64,000 bases of DNA from Orbilia blumenaviensis. Its lineage: Eukaryota; Ascomycota; Orbiliomycetes; Orbiliales; Orbiliaceae. Position numbers and translations under genes: made by a program. Location of the stretch: the NCBI GenBank assembly GCA_036872755.1, contig JAVHNS010000007.1, positions 1,674,001 to 1,738,000 of the forward strand, written 5' to 3'. Below are positions 1 through 12,200 of the stretch, in pieces; position 1 is the first letter of the stretch; each line of letters starts with the position of its first letter. Below the pieces are notes generated by a model that made no database searches, was not told the origin of the DNA, and saw nothing but the letters and a program-made list of their open reading frames with translations.

Positions 1-3000
1 CCACCCCTGTCAAATCCCAAAATAGAAGCTCGACCAGATTTAGGGTTTCCAGTTCTTCTTGAGCATGAGGATACTCGTCCTTGACCACTGGACGCACATC
101 ATCAGTAATAGAAATCCGGATCAAGCTGATATGCAACTTAAACGAAATTACGATATGCAAACCCCCCCGCTTCACAGCTGAACTCGAGTACTCTAGAAAG
201 TATCTCGAATATCATCTGGGGAAATACATGTATCGATCCTGTATCGATCCGATCCAACAGTTGCAGAATGGGTATCGACTTTCCATAACACCGGTTAAAA
301 TGGTTCAATTATCCTACATATGGTCGGATTTCCCACTTTAAGGCGAAAATCTGTAGTAAGATTTTAGTACTACCCATTTAGGGTTTCCCGAATGTGTAAC
401 ATAGCATCGAATGTCAAGTGGGCCGATGTTGACATGTTGGGATTATCGATTGATAATCTTGATAGTCCGTGCCGGCCTGGCCTGTCTACCTAGAAATTCT
501 ATTATTAAGCATGGGGGGAGGCTCTTAGGTAGCCAGAGTTACGGAGTGGGAACTGCAGAAGTTTGGGGGGGAAGAGAGCCTAGCAGGAAGTCTGGTATAT
601 ACCTTGGTAGTTTGGCCTCGTGCTTAGTTAAGACTTCACAGCCTGCGCCTAGCCCTCCCACACCGCATTGCACCTCACCTCGCCCTCAAAGATAACTCCA
701 CATATGTTTATTAAACCACGCCCTGATCGCGAGATACATATTCATCAGCTTCTACAAAAGCCTAAATAGTACCCTGACATCTAGGTGATAATTTCAAATC
801 CCAAATATGGGTATTATTCTGAGTTCTTTCCGGAAATTCCCAACACGATATCTATGGATATCGAGCCAAGTCAGCATAGTATTATACTAGTCGCTCTTGC
901 TATAGCTATCTATCCAGGTATTTAATCGATGGCCGGATAGATAGACCGTTGAGCCTTTACTCAGCCGCAGCCCATAGGCTTTCAAAGCGGGATCTCGAAG
1001 GATGCAAGTTCCTTAGGAAACCCTGTAATTTTGTCGCGGGAGCACAGCATTGTACGATCACAACCGATATATGCATTAAATTGGCAAGTACTATACAAGC
1101 ATCGATGCATCGGCCTTCTAAGGTTCATTATAGTTTACGGAGCGCATTAAACCCATGGACTCAACCGTAAATTTTACTTGATGCATGTTTAGTATACAGA
1201 GGTTTAGTTTGTATACATATATGTATAACGTTGTTCTCATTTTGAGATAACGAGGCGGAGAAAATTCCGTCTATAGACGTCGACACCTATGGTTTGGTGC
1301 TCGGGTCCACTTTGAAGGTGGGATAATCCTATAATCAGGCGTACGCACCTGCACAAAGCCACCGCCATAGTCTCACAGTGTGTATCGGCGTCTCCAACTC
1401 CAACTCTCCAGGCCTTCATAACATTCTACAGTACACGGGATATACCATACACGGCTCACTCGGTGTACCCGAGTGGTAACCGGTACGTCGCACCGTTGTC
1501 ACAAATAATGTAGCTAGTACATGTTGGTAGATCTCAATCTGCTGAGACGTCCCGGATATTTCCATTAAGTGTCACCGGTCCTTTTGCATAAACGCCTGCA
1601 TAACTTGAGAATAAATCTGGTTGATGATCGATGATTAATTAATCGTAGCATGTAGGGGAAAGTTAATAGCAGCGGTGCAGCAGATGCCGCCCCGACTCTA
1701 ATAACGAGATATTGTCTTGAATCCTTATCTATACGGGAGTTAAACGTTGAGCCTTAGTTTAGATTAGGGGCTCGGTTTCAAAGGATCATTTGACATAAAT
1801 AGGAATCACTCCTACATAAAACGTTAAAACATGCCGATATGAGACATCAGTCAGTATGGGATCCGATTCCAAAAATACAACAACGCCTGAACATGCAGCC
1901 CTATACTGATCGGTGTATGTGCGATACATCGATGAGGATACGTCGAGACGTATCTTATATCTACTAACCAACCTACCGCTGAGTTTTACTGAGCGTAGTA
2001 CGTTTGAACTGAACTCGAGGCCTCGCTAGCCTATGGCCTAGATCCGCCTTATCCGTAGAAAGTGGCGCCAACATGTGCCACCCGGACGCCACAGATTAGG
2101 TCCCGAGAATATGGCTTACACAATGCCTTAAGGTGTATTAAGAGGCGTTCTCAGGAGTGAGCGAATACTAGAAACGAGCCTTAAAGCAGTCCATTATGGG
2201 ATCTAACTGGTTCTAGTATGATTTATGCCCCCTTTGCCGACAGCTCGGTGAAACCTGGGGATCCGCGGCACTAATTAGATAGTATAGGTTAGCTAATACT
2301 ATTTCGAAATTTCGCATTCTCGTACTACATGATCTTCAGAATTCCGATGTTAGGGTCTTTACCAGGTTAGGAGACCTTTTGTTCTCATATGCGAACTTGC
2401 ACATTTCTTGTTCCCTCTAATTATGCATATATGCAGTCTTCTAAAGTGGAGTGGAATCTGGTATATAGGACAGCGGAAGTCTTTTAAGCCACATATCGCC
2501 ACATCACCATTTCTAAGCCTGTACTTAGAACCCTTAGGTTTAGTTCTATAGACGATCAATTCCTCGACCGTAGGCATCGGATATATCTGCTAAATTTCCG
2601 CCGCCAAAGGTTAACACCCCCACACCCCCTAGTAACTGATGAGGAACTATTTAAGATCTTATAATGATACCATCAAGTGAGGGACCCCAGCCGAATGAAG
2701 TAATTATTACTTGGCATTTAAGTCCGGGCGACGTATGTAGTTGCCGCATATCCGTAAATGCACTTTGAAATTTCCCTAAAGTCGTCCGAGATTTCACCAT
2801 GTGAGGATCTTGTGGATCCACAAGAAATAGTTTGGTGACGAGGATACCCGCCGATTCTATGAAGAATTCTCGGATCGAGTGGAATGGAGCAGCGAGAGTC
2901 TAGTCTCTAGTTAACTGATTAGGGAAAAGATCTGGCTTCTGTTCTGTAAGGGTCCTCAGCTAGATCAGAGAGCTAGCTTGGGCAAGTAATGCTATGGACA

Positions 3001-3060
3001 GCATTTGCTAAAAGGGTTGTAGAACGTTCCGTTGGCGGCGGCCTTGAAAGGAAATGCTTC

Positions 3061-4230
3061 TGAGACCAAATTCTTTTTGGCAAGGTCTGTGGGGGCAAGT
3101 ATATGATGGATAACTATGAGAATATGGAAATATACCATCAATTATCTGACAAGATACTACTGTCTTCAGCGAACATCCGTTTCTGTCGCCAGGAATGCTA
3201 CAACGCCACCAACAAAAAAGAAGACCTCGAATTTCATAAAAAGCTCTCACAGGAAGAGTAGCGCTGCACAGAGGCTGAAAAGTCCATCGAAAAGCTAATC
3301 GATCTTGAATAGACGGACCCAAATGATGATTCTCATTGGCAAAAGGGTTAGGATTCCGACAAAACCGTCAGGCAAACATTAATTTCGAAATGCATGGCGC
3401 ACGGGTGGACACACGTACACAGCACCCCAATATCTCCACATTGGCGACGCCAAGATTAAACACAATTGTCGTCAGTTGCAAAGAAGCCCACGCAGAACAG
3501 GATCAAAAATCCTCGGATTAATATAATAATTTTGTATGAACCACGGCCAACTAAATCCGAATAACCGGTCATCCGAGCTCGGATACTTTTTGGCATATTG
3601 GTGCCCGATACTGCCCGAGCGCACCGTTTTAATGAAGACATCCAATGTGGAGCAGTTAGTAAGTTGGCGACGGCAGGCGACTGGTGGGGTAGAGCTTGCA
3701 CGTTATCAACATATGCATATGAGCGATAGAATATCACCTTTGTTGAGGTTATACGTAAGGGTCAGGAAAAGGATATCCGGTGCTCCTCCCGATGACATGG
3801 TTGGAGCCATGTTTTTCGTCAAAAAAACAATAGTATTAACAAGTATCTTAATATTGACTATGCAATGGTCAGAAAAAATTTTTTTATATTCAACCGGCGC
3901 AAAACGATCACGAGCAGGGGCTTTGTGGATTGCAGCGCGCATTGCCTCCACCATACAAGCTTTGAAATTCGCGCGCGGGGACGTCCTAATTCGAAATGCG
4001 CCCTGCCGATATGATACGGGACTGTCAATCGATCGACTTGAGTTCTAGAGCAATGCAAATACTAATTGATTCTCCGAATTGAGAAAATAGTTTCAAGAAA
4101 GGGCGTTTTGTGGAAGTAGGGAATGCAGATGCCCTGAATATAGCGCATATGTGGCTGGCAGAGTATTTGGGAAGGGAACAGGCAAGCCAATCGGGTATGA
4201 AGCCCTGCTCTTAAGCTTCACTAAGACCCC
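3061..4230 (+). pseudogene. Possible decayed coding remnant, family unknown
   Basis: Reading plus from 3103 gives a protein-like stretch with charged, helix-forming composition. It is broken by TAG codons near 3259-3261 and 3310-3312 that could each come from CAG or CAA by a C-to-T change; a TGA lies just upstream at 3061-3063. A separate 170-codon ATG frame occupies 3536-4048, and another short protein-like stretch ends in TAA near 4215. I do not recognise a family. The C-to-T pattern would fit RIP-like decay, but these frames could also be chance. Confidence is low. Confidence 0.2.
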
Positions 4231-4909
4231 CGTTTCAACGGAATTGAAACAAAAATCTTTGGATGATTTACTGCTCGAACGGTCGCGAACAGACCAGGTC
4301 GGGTAGGTTTTAAGACTTCTTGTTCGGCACACCAGGAAAAAGGGTCCAACATGCAGTAAAGAGGGGAAGTTTTCCCAGTCGAAAAGTGGGCGCCAAGAAA
4401 AACCTGAGGTTACATTTTTCTGCAAGGAAGGCTCGGTAATACAGAACTCTGATTGGAGGTTGTGTCACCCGAGCTGAAAATGGCTTATATAATTCAACAC
4501 TGTTATCATTCTACATATTATATGCCAGTCAACTCACAATCAGACTGCAGATTCGACTGAATTAAGGTGGCCACTCCCATGATTTCATCATCCTTTATCG
4601 CGAACTGCATGCATAAGAAAAACGTCGGTATAGGTAGCAGACCATAGTCTTATCTCTATTACTTAAAACATCCCAGGATCCCCAGCCTGAATGTTGTCTA
4701 AGACAGACCAAGCTTAGTTATATATCCACCTCCCAATAAGTACTTTTCTTTTCCCACGTTATGATAGCGTTAGCCCCATGCGCATTTGTAAAAAAAAAAC
4801 ATGAGTTTCGAGGCATGTTGTAGTATTTATGACAATGTTTGTGTCACGTCACCAGTCCCTCCGAACCGTCAAGTCATTCCCTCAGCCGCCTCAGAACGGA
4901 AGGGCTGCA

Positions 4910-4942
4910 CCCCCCCTCAAACGGATTCTGGCTGAGGGGGGG
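4910..4942. repeat. G/C-rich hairpin
   Basis: A perfect 10-bp inverted repeat, CCCCCCCTCA at 4910-4919 and TGAGGGGGGG at 4933-4942, encloses a 13-nt loop. It lies about 180 bp before the glycosyltransferase start. Function is unknown. Confidence 0.5.
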
Positions 4943-5120
4943 AGTCCCGGGCTGGAATAATATTATCCTGTATAGTAATAAAATGATTTGATATAAGACT
5001 CAACCTAGCGAACCTTGAAAAAGATGTTCGAATTCTTGAATCGTTAAAAGCTCTACTCTCGTTAATTCCACGGTTTCCCCACCGCTACAAATTCTTTTTT
5101 TTTTTTATTTTTTATTTACT

Positions 5121-7342
5121 ATGACGAAACAGTCGCCTTTGAGGATAGCCTTCGGGTCTATCTTCTTCATGTCGATATGTTTCTTTTTATATAACTTCGA
5201 GGCTATTGGTACATCGTTAAGAATCTCACGGGCAAAAAGCGCAGAAAGCCTTGCATCTGCAAGCGCAAGCCTGAGCTCTACTGTCGATATCGATATTCCA
5301 ACAAGCCTTCCAACAATCACTCCAGCCAGTATTAATCCAATAGATATCGAAGAACCAACATCGACATCGAAGACTACAAAACCCATATCAAAGACAGTGA
5401 AACCAAAGGCCAAGTCCAAAACCGTAAAACCAGCAGCAAAAACAGGAAAACCATCCGCTCCAACAATCGACCCTAAAAAGCTCGACGTCGAGCAAATCGA
5501 GGCCGACTTCCCTAATGGGTACAAAAATCCTCGAGGATGGTTTCAGCCGCTTCCAGCACCGAATGAAGGGGATCTATTCGATGTTCTAACAAACGAACAA
5601 CGTGAATTACTACCATCAGGCCCTCAAAGCCAACTTTCTCAAAAACAGCTGGAAAAGATCCAAACTTTCTATGGAATCAATAGAGAAGGTGGCTGGCAGA
5701 GCCATATCGAAAGTCTAGATGACGATGGACTTGCACCTCTGTAAGTCTTTACTAAATTGTATACTTTAAATCGCCCACTTAACCTATCTAACTCCATAAA
5801 AAAAAAAGAACAAAATGGGCCCAAAGATGGGTCTACGACCATCAACACCCAGAAAGTTGCGAAGGTAAAAAGTTCTACATTATCGAAGAAAAAGCCCCTT
5901 GGTATGGTCTAGGCGCCGCCGTTCGCGTCATATTCCGAGAACTCGAACTTGCACTCTCAGTCGGTCGAATCCTAGTTCTTGATCCCAAAAACCCGCCAGG
6001 AGGCCATCTGGTGAGCAACGACTGCGGTGAATTTCGAGGCCGAAACGCATCGTTGGAATGTCTGTTGGAGGATATTACGTCTTGCGCTGCGTATGCTACC
6101 CCGGAGAACTCCGTGAGGGAGATACCTCTTGATACTGTTCCTGGGGGTAATAAATTCGTTCCACCTCTGCCTGCTGTAGCGTTGACGAGGTATATGAAGG
6201 ATACGGGATTGGCTGTCACTGGTGCATTTATGAGATATTGGTGGCACGCTCAGATGTATGCCTACGTATTCCGCCCAAATCCGCAGACTCTGGCTCGAAT
6301 GGTGGAGATGAGGAAGAACGGAACCCTTCATACGGCCGTAGATACCAATGTGAAAGCTGAGGATGGGAAGGTAGGATCTTTAGAATCATGAATTTGAGCA
6401 TAGTCTATCACTTCCAGACCGACCACTCATACAAAACGAAAAATTACAGGCAGAACTCCACACCGTCCCATTTCCACTCCCGCCATCCACGATCTCGATC
6501 CATATTCGCCACGGAGACAAAGCGATCGAAGGCCGTCTAATCAGTACCCGCGACTACATCGTCGCAGCCGAGCGCTTCATCCTACGAAATCCATTCCTAT
6601 ACCGAAAACGTGCATTCGTTACAACCGAAGATCCCGGCGCAATCGAAGAAATCAAGCGGACGGAGGGGATAAACCCAGTGGGAACTGCATTCTCAAACCC
6701 GAAATGGTATTGGTAAGTTTAAAAATAAAAATCTGAAAGACTTCCCAATTATCCCAGTGCAGTTAGATTTTTGTTCAGCAGGCATTTCATTCGATTTTCC
6801 TCGGGATATCGAGAAATTATGCTTTCAATTGTGTCACCCTTTTTTTGGTTTGTGAAAGGAATACGAATCATCAAATTCGAAAACGGGTGGTCCACGTAAT
6901 CGTCTCACTACTGCAGTCCGTAAAGGACTATCTGGAGAAAACCGGACTAATCATATCCATTAAAAAGGTCATACTCCAACATCCCACGTTTCGACGGCAG
7001 TCCATTCCAAAATCTACGACTATCAGTAAACCGAACTGATGCAATGATAACCCACATAATGCAACTCTGGATGGCAGTCGAATGTGATGGGTAAGTCATT
7101 AAAGAAAAAATCACTCTCAGTCAATCCCCTTACCCCCCCCCTTCCTGGCCCAAAAGATCCTCTGATTCACGAGGTTGTACCAAATAACTAAGTAATCAAA
7201 CCCTGAAAATCTCAGATTCGTCGGCAACCGCAACTCAAACTGGAACAAATTGATCGATTCGATAAGATGCACACTGATGGATAAATGTCGCCTGCCGTAC
7301 CTGGACGCCGGGTACTCAGGTGATTGGTTACATTTTCCATAA
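5121..7342 (+). CDS. Type II membrane glycosyltransferase, GT23/fucosyltransferase-like
   Basis: Five exons: 5121-5740, 5809-6370, 6450-6712, 6968-7090 and 7216-7342, giving 564 aa. Residues 8-25 form one hydrophobic segment after a short basic N-terminus, as in Golgi type II glycosyltransferases. A Ser/Thr/Pro/Lys-rich stem follows to about residue 135, then a lumenal domain. Within that domain, HIRHGDK (about 412-418) matches the GDP-fucose-binding HxRxxDK motif of the GT23/O-fucosyltransferase superfamily. SYSNIPRFDG and MAVECDGFVGNRNSNWN (the latter ending near 533) match the family's C-terminal conserved strand-loop. The acceptor substrate cannot be read from sequence; N-glycan core or chitin-like acceptors are possible by family. 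The start is the first ATG, just upstream of the TM segment. Exon 4 was placed by frame and motif continuity, and the intron before it is 255 nt, long for this window. Family call is moderately sure, specificity unknown. Confidence 0.65.
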
Positions 7343-8551
7343 GCACACACCAAAAAAAGGCGCCATAATTTTTCTTATATAGAGGTTCCATGGGTAGAGT
7401 CTGGCTTTCTTTTCTTCCTCTTCAAGACGATTAATTGTAATAATCCTCTTCTTTCGTTTCTTACTTTATTTGGTATTGGAGTATTGATACCTTGTCCTTT
7501 GGAGGAATGAATTTACATTTGTACTATTATCAATACTTTTTTTCTTTGAGACAAACACGCAACGAGATTGCAATACTGGCTGGGTTGTAACAAAAATAGG
7601 GCGTTGATACTGTTCGTTCGATCGGAGTATATGGGATTTCTTTCTTTTTCCCTTTTCCTTTCAGCCTTCTTTATTTCTTTGTCATGATACATACTATCTA
7701 AGTAGGTATCTACCTAGTTAGATATCTCACCCTGTTCATTTAACAAAAGCGGCTGAAATATAAACTCCCTTTTTCTTCCTGTTCGACATCTCGTCGTTCC
7801 GTTAATTAAGCTGTTGGATTATACACACATCCCGCGTACCAGGTCGGATTATTTGATCAATCCCTGTCAAACATCGCCGGAGCGATGTCCCACCCGCCCC
7901 CACTCCTGACAGCACGGGAAAAAAGCTTGGTATCAAACTAAACTCAAGCAGGGGCAGCGTGGTTTTTGTGTTCCTGCCCGATTAAGGAGCGCACAGGTCT
8001 TCAACCGCCAGTGCTACAGGCATTTCACATGCGCATTTAAATAAAAATTATAAATATCGGCATCATGATAACTGAGATTCTAGATATCAGTTAATGTGCG
8101 TATCCTATACCATACAAAAGGGATCAAAACGCTCTGAACTCACAAAACACACACTGAACTTATACAACACACACCAAAATTTAAGATTTTGGCATGGCAT
8201 AAGTACGTTAATTTAACACACTTATGATCACTACACAAGAATATATTTAATTTTTTAGAGATATTGTTGGTAGATCTCCTTAGACCTTGACAACGAAAAC
8301 ATTGACATGATGGTATATAAGTTCTAATCTGTTGCTTGCCCGCCTGCTAACCCCAATCTGGCCTTATCAATAGGCAGATTCGTTGGGGCCGGTTTACGAG
8401 GCCAGGCAGGTTATAATCATGCAAGCTGGCTGGCTGGCAGGATGGCTAAGAACTGGACTGACAAACCCAATAACCGGGCCGCCAACTAGGTATCAGGTTA
8501 AGCTAGATAAGTCCCGATAGTGAAAATGGGGGGCCCATTAAAAATGGCTTT

Positions 8552-8588
<37 letters not shown>

Positions 8589-9278
8589 TTTAGGAACATA
8601 TATGCATAAGTGTGTTAAATTAACACACTTATGCTATACTTATGCCATGCCAAAATCTTACCTAAAGTTCGATGTGTGTTTGCGAATTCATCATGTGTTT
8701 CTGAGTTCATTGTATTCTGACCCCTTTTGTCCGCCAGAGTACAAGTAAGATAAACCGATTATTTCACCATCTTCAACCATGGTGTCTTGTATTTTATTCA
8801 TCCGCTCATAGTTCTTGAAACTAAGTTACAGGCAAGTAACCGCCCTTGCGCCGTCCTCAAATAATATATGTAGGCCATACCAGCCCGTGTGAAAGGAAAA
8901 CTCCACGCTCAAAAAACTACATCATCGAAACGATAAAAAAAAAAGAAAGAAAGAAAAAAGATGTAACATGTAATTTCGGGCCAGGCATGAAGCATCCACC
9001 CGTAGATAAGCCCTGTGTAACCATGAACACCCCGGCGAATATCAAAAATACAAAGAAACATTTTTGAAACAGAACATAACTAACAGCGACCAGGAATGCA
9101 AGTAGCACAAGTTTCAACCATGTAAATGCAAGTAATGTTTCCCGCGCACACCGCTAAAATATCCCATCAAACAACAAGCCATATCGCGAAATAATCCAAC
9201 TTACAAAACCCGAAGATGTGAAACACCCAAAACCAACATTAGCCACTATGGCAACTGACTACCACAGACGGCAAACGC
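7343..9278. other. Intergenic region between convergent genes
   Basis: This is the shared 3' flank of the glycosyltransferase and FAB1. It contains the foldback element at 8114-8730 and T-rich and A-rich stretches. The short open frames at 8846-9117 on both strands lie in A/T-rich sequence and have no recognisable features. No other gene is seen. Confidence 0.7.
8114..8730. mobile_element. Foldback / MITE-like element with long imperfect TIRs
   Basis: The left arm (about 8114-8226, beginning ACAAAAGGGATC) and the right arm (about 8603-8730, ending GACCCCTTTTGT) are inverted copies with some gaps. Both contain the core AAGATTTTGGCATGGCATAA and then a nested palindrome. In the right arm this is CATAAGTGTGTTAA, one A, then its exact complement (about 8604-8632). 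The left arm carries an imperfect version (about 8198-8226). The spacer of about 375 bp has no coding potential and includes a 33-base T run at 8555-8587. No clear target-site duplication is visible at these ends, so the exact limits are uncertain. This looks like a non-autonomous DNA element. Confidence 0.6.
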
Positions 9279-12200
9279 CTAAGACGCACCGGCAGCCATC
9301 TCAAGCTCCCTCTTCTGTGCCTCCTCAAGCTGTTTCTTCGCAGCAAACGGAATGCCTACAGGATTCAACCAGGTAACCCTCGGCTGTCTCCAACAACTGT
9401 ATAGCAAAAGCCAGGTTAGTAAAAGCCAAGTCCACAATCCTGCCCCACAAGAAAAAAGCGGCAAACGCGAGCCTAAGGATCGGGGGGAGTATTGGGGGAT
9501 TGAACGAAGGATTGAGGGAATAATACATACTTCGGCGCTTCTAGCACGTACCGCTCCATCGCCTCTCTAAACCTTCGCTTATACTCCTTCGGACTCGTAA
9601 TCGTAGGCTTATTCCTTCCACCAGCAATACCCGTCGACTTGATATAATTCTCAATCCTTTTATCAAACGTGTATGTTCTGACGCAATCTATTTTTCGCAC
9701 GCATACAACAGAAATACATTAGCCCAACTATTATTATATTCCTAAATGTGGAAAGTGTTCTTGCCCCGCAGCTCGCTTAAAGTAAAGAGAATCCTTTCGG
9801 ATAAGAAAGAGGCGGGAGAGGTTGAACATATACATACCAATAAGCCCAATCACAAGCTCCTTTCGCTGGTCATCGATCCCCACCATTAATGAGTAATCCA
9901 TAACTTGGTTACGTTCCAAGAATAGCGTATCATTCCACAAGCTAGCACGAAGTAGTTTCTTCGAATGCTCTCGGACGAAAAGCGGGTTTTTCCAAACATA
10001 GTCTACCATGTTCTCGTCCAGGAGTACTTCGTTCTGCTCGCCTGTTTCTTGGACGTATCGGTTCCTCATGGACCCCTTGAGATCGAATGTCTATTTTTTT
10101 TCGATGTAAATATTAGTAAACATTCGCCATCAGCGGCACCGCCACCCCCCATGCACCAAAAAAAGGGGGGGATTGCAAAACTCACCCGTGACATCTTCCG
10201 ATCGTAAAATAAGTTCTCCATAACCAGCAAATCCCATCTAAACTCCGTGCCAGTATTAGGATTCTTAATATAGATCGTAAAGAACCCCAACATCTTCGCT
10301 ATAGCCGTTGGGAGTTCATGAAACAATGCCTCAGACATAATATGAAAGTACGACGGCGCAAACTTTAGAAATGCAGCGGTCTCGATCAAAGATAGCTGCT
10401 TCAGGATGATGCGGTCATCCAAAGTCTTCAAAAAGACAGACTTTGTCTTACCACCCTTAGAATCCCACTTGATACACCGGGATAGTGACTCGATGAACCG
10501 GTCGGCGACGCCACAGTTCCGGCGGAGTGCGTCGAATTGCTCGGCGAAAAAGACTTTACAGTACATTCTCGCATTACCCTTTTGGAACTGATACCGCAGA
10601 TGGGTTCCAGTCTCCCGAAGTAAAGACCTTTGAACTGCGTGGTCAAGCTCATTCGAATGCTCGTGATGGTGATGCGCTGTTCCTTCGTGGATGATAGTCC
10701 CGACGGAGCTTTCAAGGCTATTCATAGCATCGGCTCTCAGCTGCGCCAACATCGAGTTATAGCTCGGCATTCCTAGAGTAAACGCAATCAAAGAGCTGGG
10801 TTCGTCCTCACGGACAATAACATCAGAGTCACTGAAGACATGATCAGACGGCATAAGTGGGTAATCCAAAGTACTCCATCCGCTGGCAGAGCGTTCGGAC
10901 CAAAAGTTAGTCAACAACCTCATGAGCGAAGATCTCTCACTGCGCTGAAGGCCGGCCTCAACTTCTGCTTTGATTTCATCTGATACCTCTGGAACTTTGA
11001 GGACCTCTTCGGCGACGGCAGACAATATTTTGGATGATTCACTATCACTAACCAGCGACATCTCCGTATCGCTCGCCTCAACCTCGTGCTCTGCGGTCTT
11101 TGGTCGAGGTTCTCCAGATGGCTCGCCGGGTGTTTCCTCAGCTGTCTTTTCCTCAGGCTGTTCCTCTTTGGTTTCTGAAATCTTCTCTTCCTGTGGCTTG
11201 GGTTGAACCTCAGGACTTGGCATAGTATGTTCAGTAGAACCCATGGATTCAGCGAACTTGTTCGCCTCGGGAATAGGCATATTCCGCGGCTCAGGAACCG
11301 GTGGATCCGCCAACTCATCATCCGAAACCTCTTGAGCAGCCTGTTCAATATCCTTGAAAACTTCCACCATCGGCTTCATCGAAACAACAGGGAAAGCTCG
11401 CGATCTACGATTAGCCAACGTCCTCCTCTCGTTATTCTCTCTTTCACGTTGAAACTCCCTGCTCAACTCTTCAAACCTCTTAGCAAGATTAGATACTCGA
11501 GGTCCAGAGCCAAGGGTTGTTCCTGGGTGAGAACGAGGAATTGGTATCTGAGGATGTGCTTTCGTGTGGTTTTTACCGGCGAGAGTCGTCGTGACATGCC
11601 TCATACGGTCGGATATCTTGATTTTCTCGGGTTTTTGACGATCGGGCTTCGGCTCTGGAGGAGCCTTCTGCAATTTCTTGCCAGTCTTCTCGCTCTTCTT
11701 TCTAAGAAGGTCTGTGGGACGCATGGATTGCGTAAGCCCGAGCGCTCGAGTTGTAGAAGCCGCCGAGATTGTAGATCCACTGGTGCTCGTTCTGCTCACG
11801 CCGTAAATTGTACTTTGACGTCCTGGAGGGGGTAAGGGATTTGGTCCTTTCCTCCTTTGCTGTAATGGTTTGGTAGGCACGGGTATCGCAGCAGCAGGCG
11901 TCGGAGTATGATCGCCCGAAGAATGATCGTCGCTGTGAGTCTTCTCCAGTTTTGTATCTTTATCTTCAAGGTGTTCTTTAGACTCCTCCACCTTGTGACC
12001 GCCTTCGAAAGATCCCACCACGGACGATGCAGCCAGCGACCCCGTGGTCTCGGCCGACTTCGACATCGTACGTTCCAGAACAGGACTACTGTTAGCAGGA
12101 CTAACAGGATGCGAAGACTCATCAGTAACAGAAGGTATAGTCTGAACACTAGCAGACAGGGAGTTCGTTCTCGTCATCTCCGGGCTAGAAGGTAATTCTG

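Larger units (their letters stand above)
1..5120. other. Gene-poor region, no supported intact gene
   Basis: About 5 kb with only short open frames in conflicting frames. I see no recognisable domain, no intact transposase or reverse transcriptase and no tRNA. Two TTTAGGGTTT-type motifs (near 41-51 and 379-388) are isolated and do not form a telomere array. The stretch 3061-4230 holds possible decayed coding sequence, listed separately. A G/C hairpin lies at 4910-4942. The last 20 bases before the next gene are T-rich, as is common in fungal leaders. Confidence 0.6.

Noticed and set aside
30..400. TTTAGGGTTT motifs near the left edge, possible telomere
   Set aside because: Only two isolated copies; no tandem TTAGGG array.
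8846..9117. Overlapping small frames on both strands
   Set aside because: A/T-rich sequence, no homology or splice continuity, and both sit in a 3' intergenic region.
11203..11835. Long plus-strand open frame of 210 codons
   Set aside because: Lies antisense inside the FAB1 linker and shadows its codon bias; no domain.
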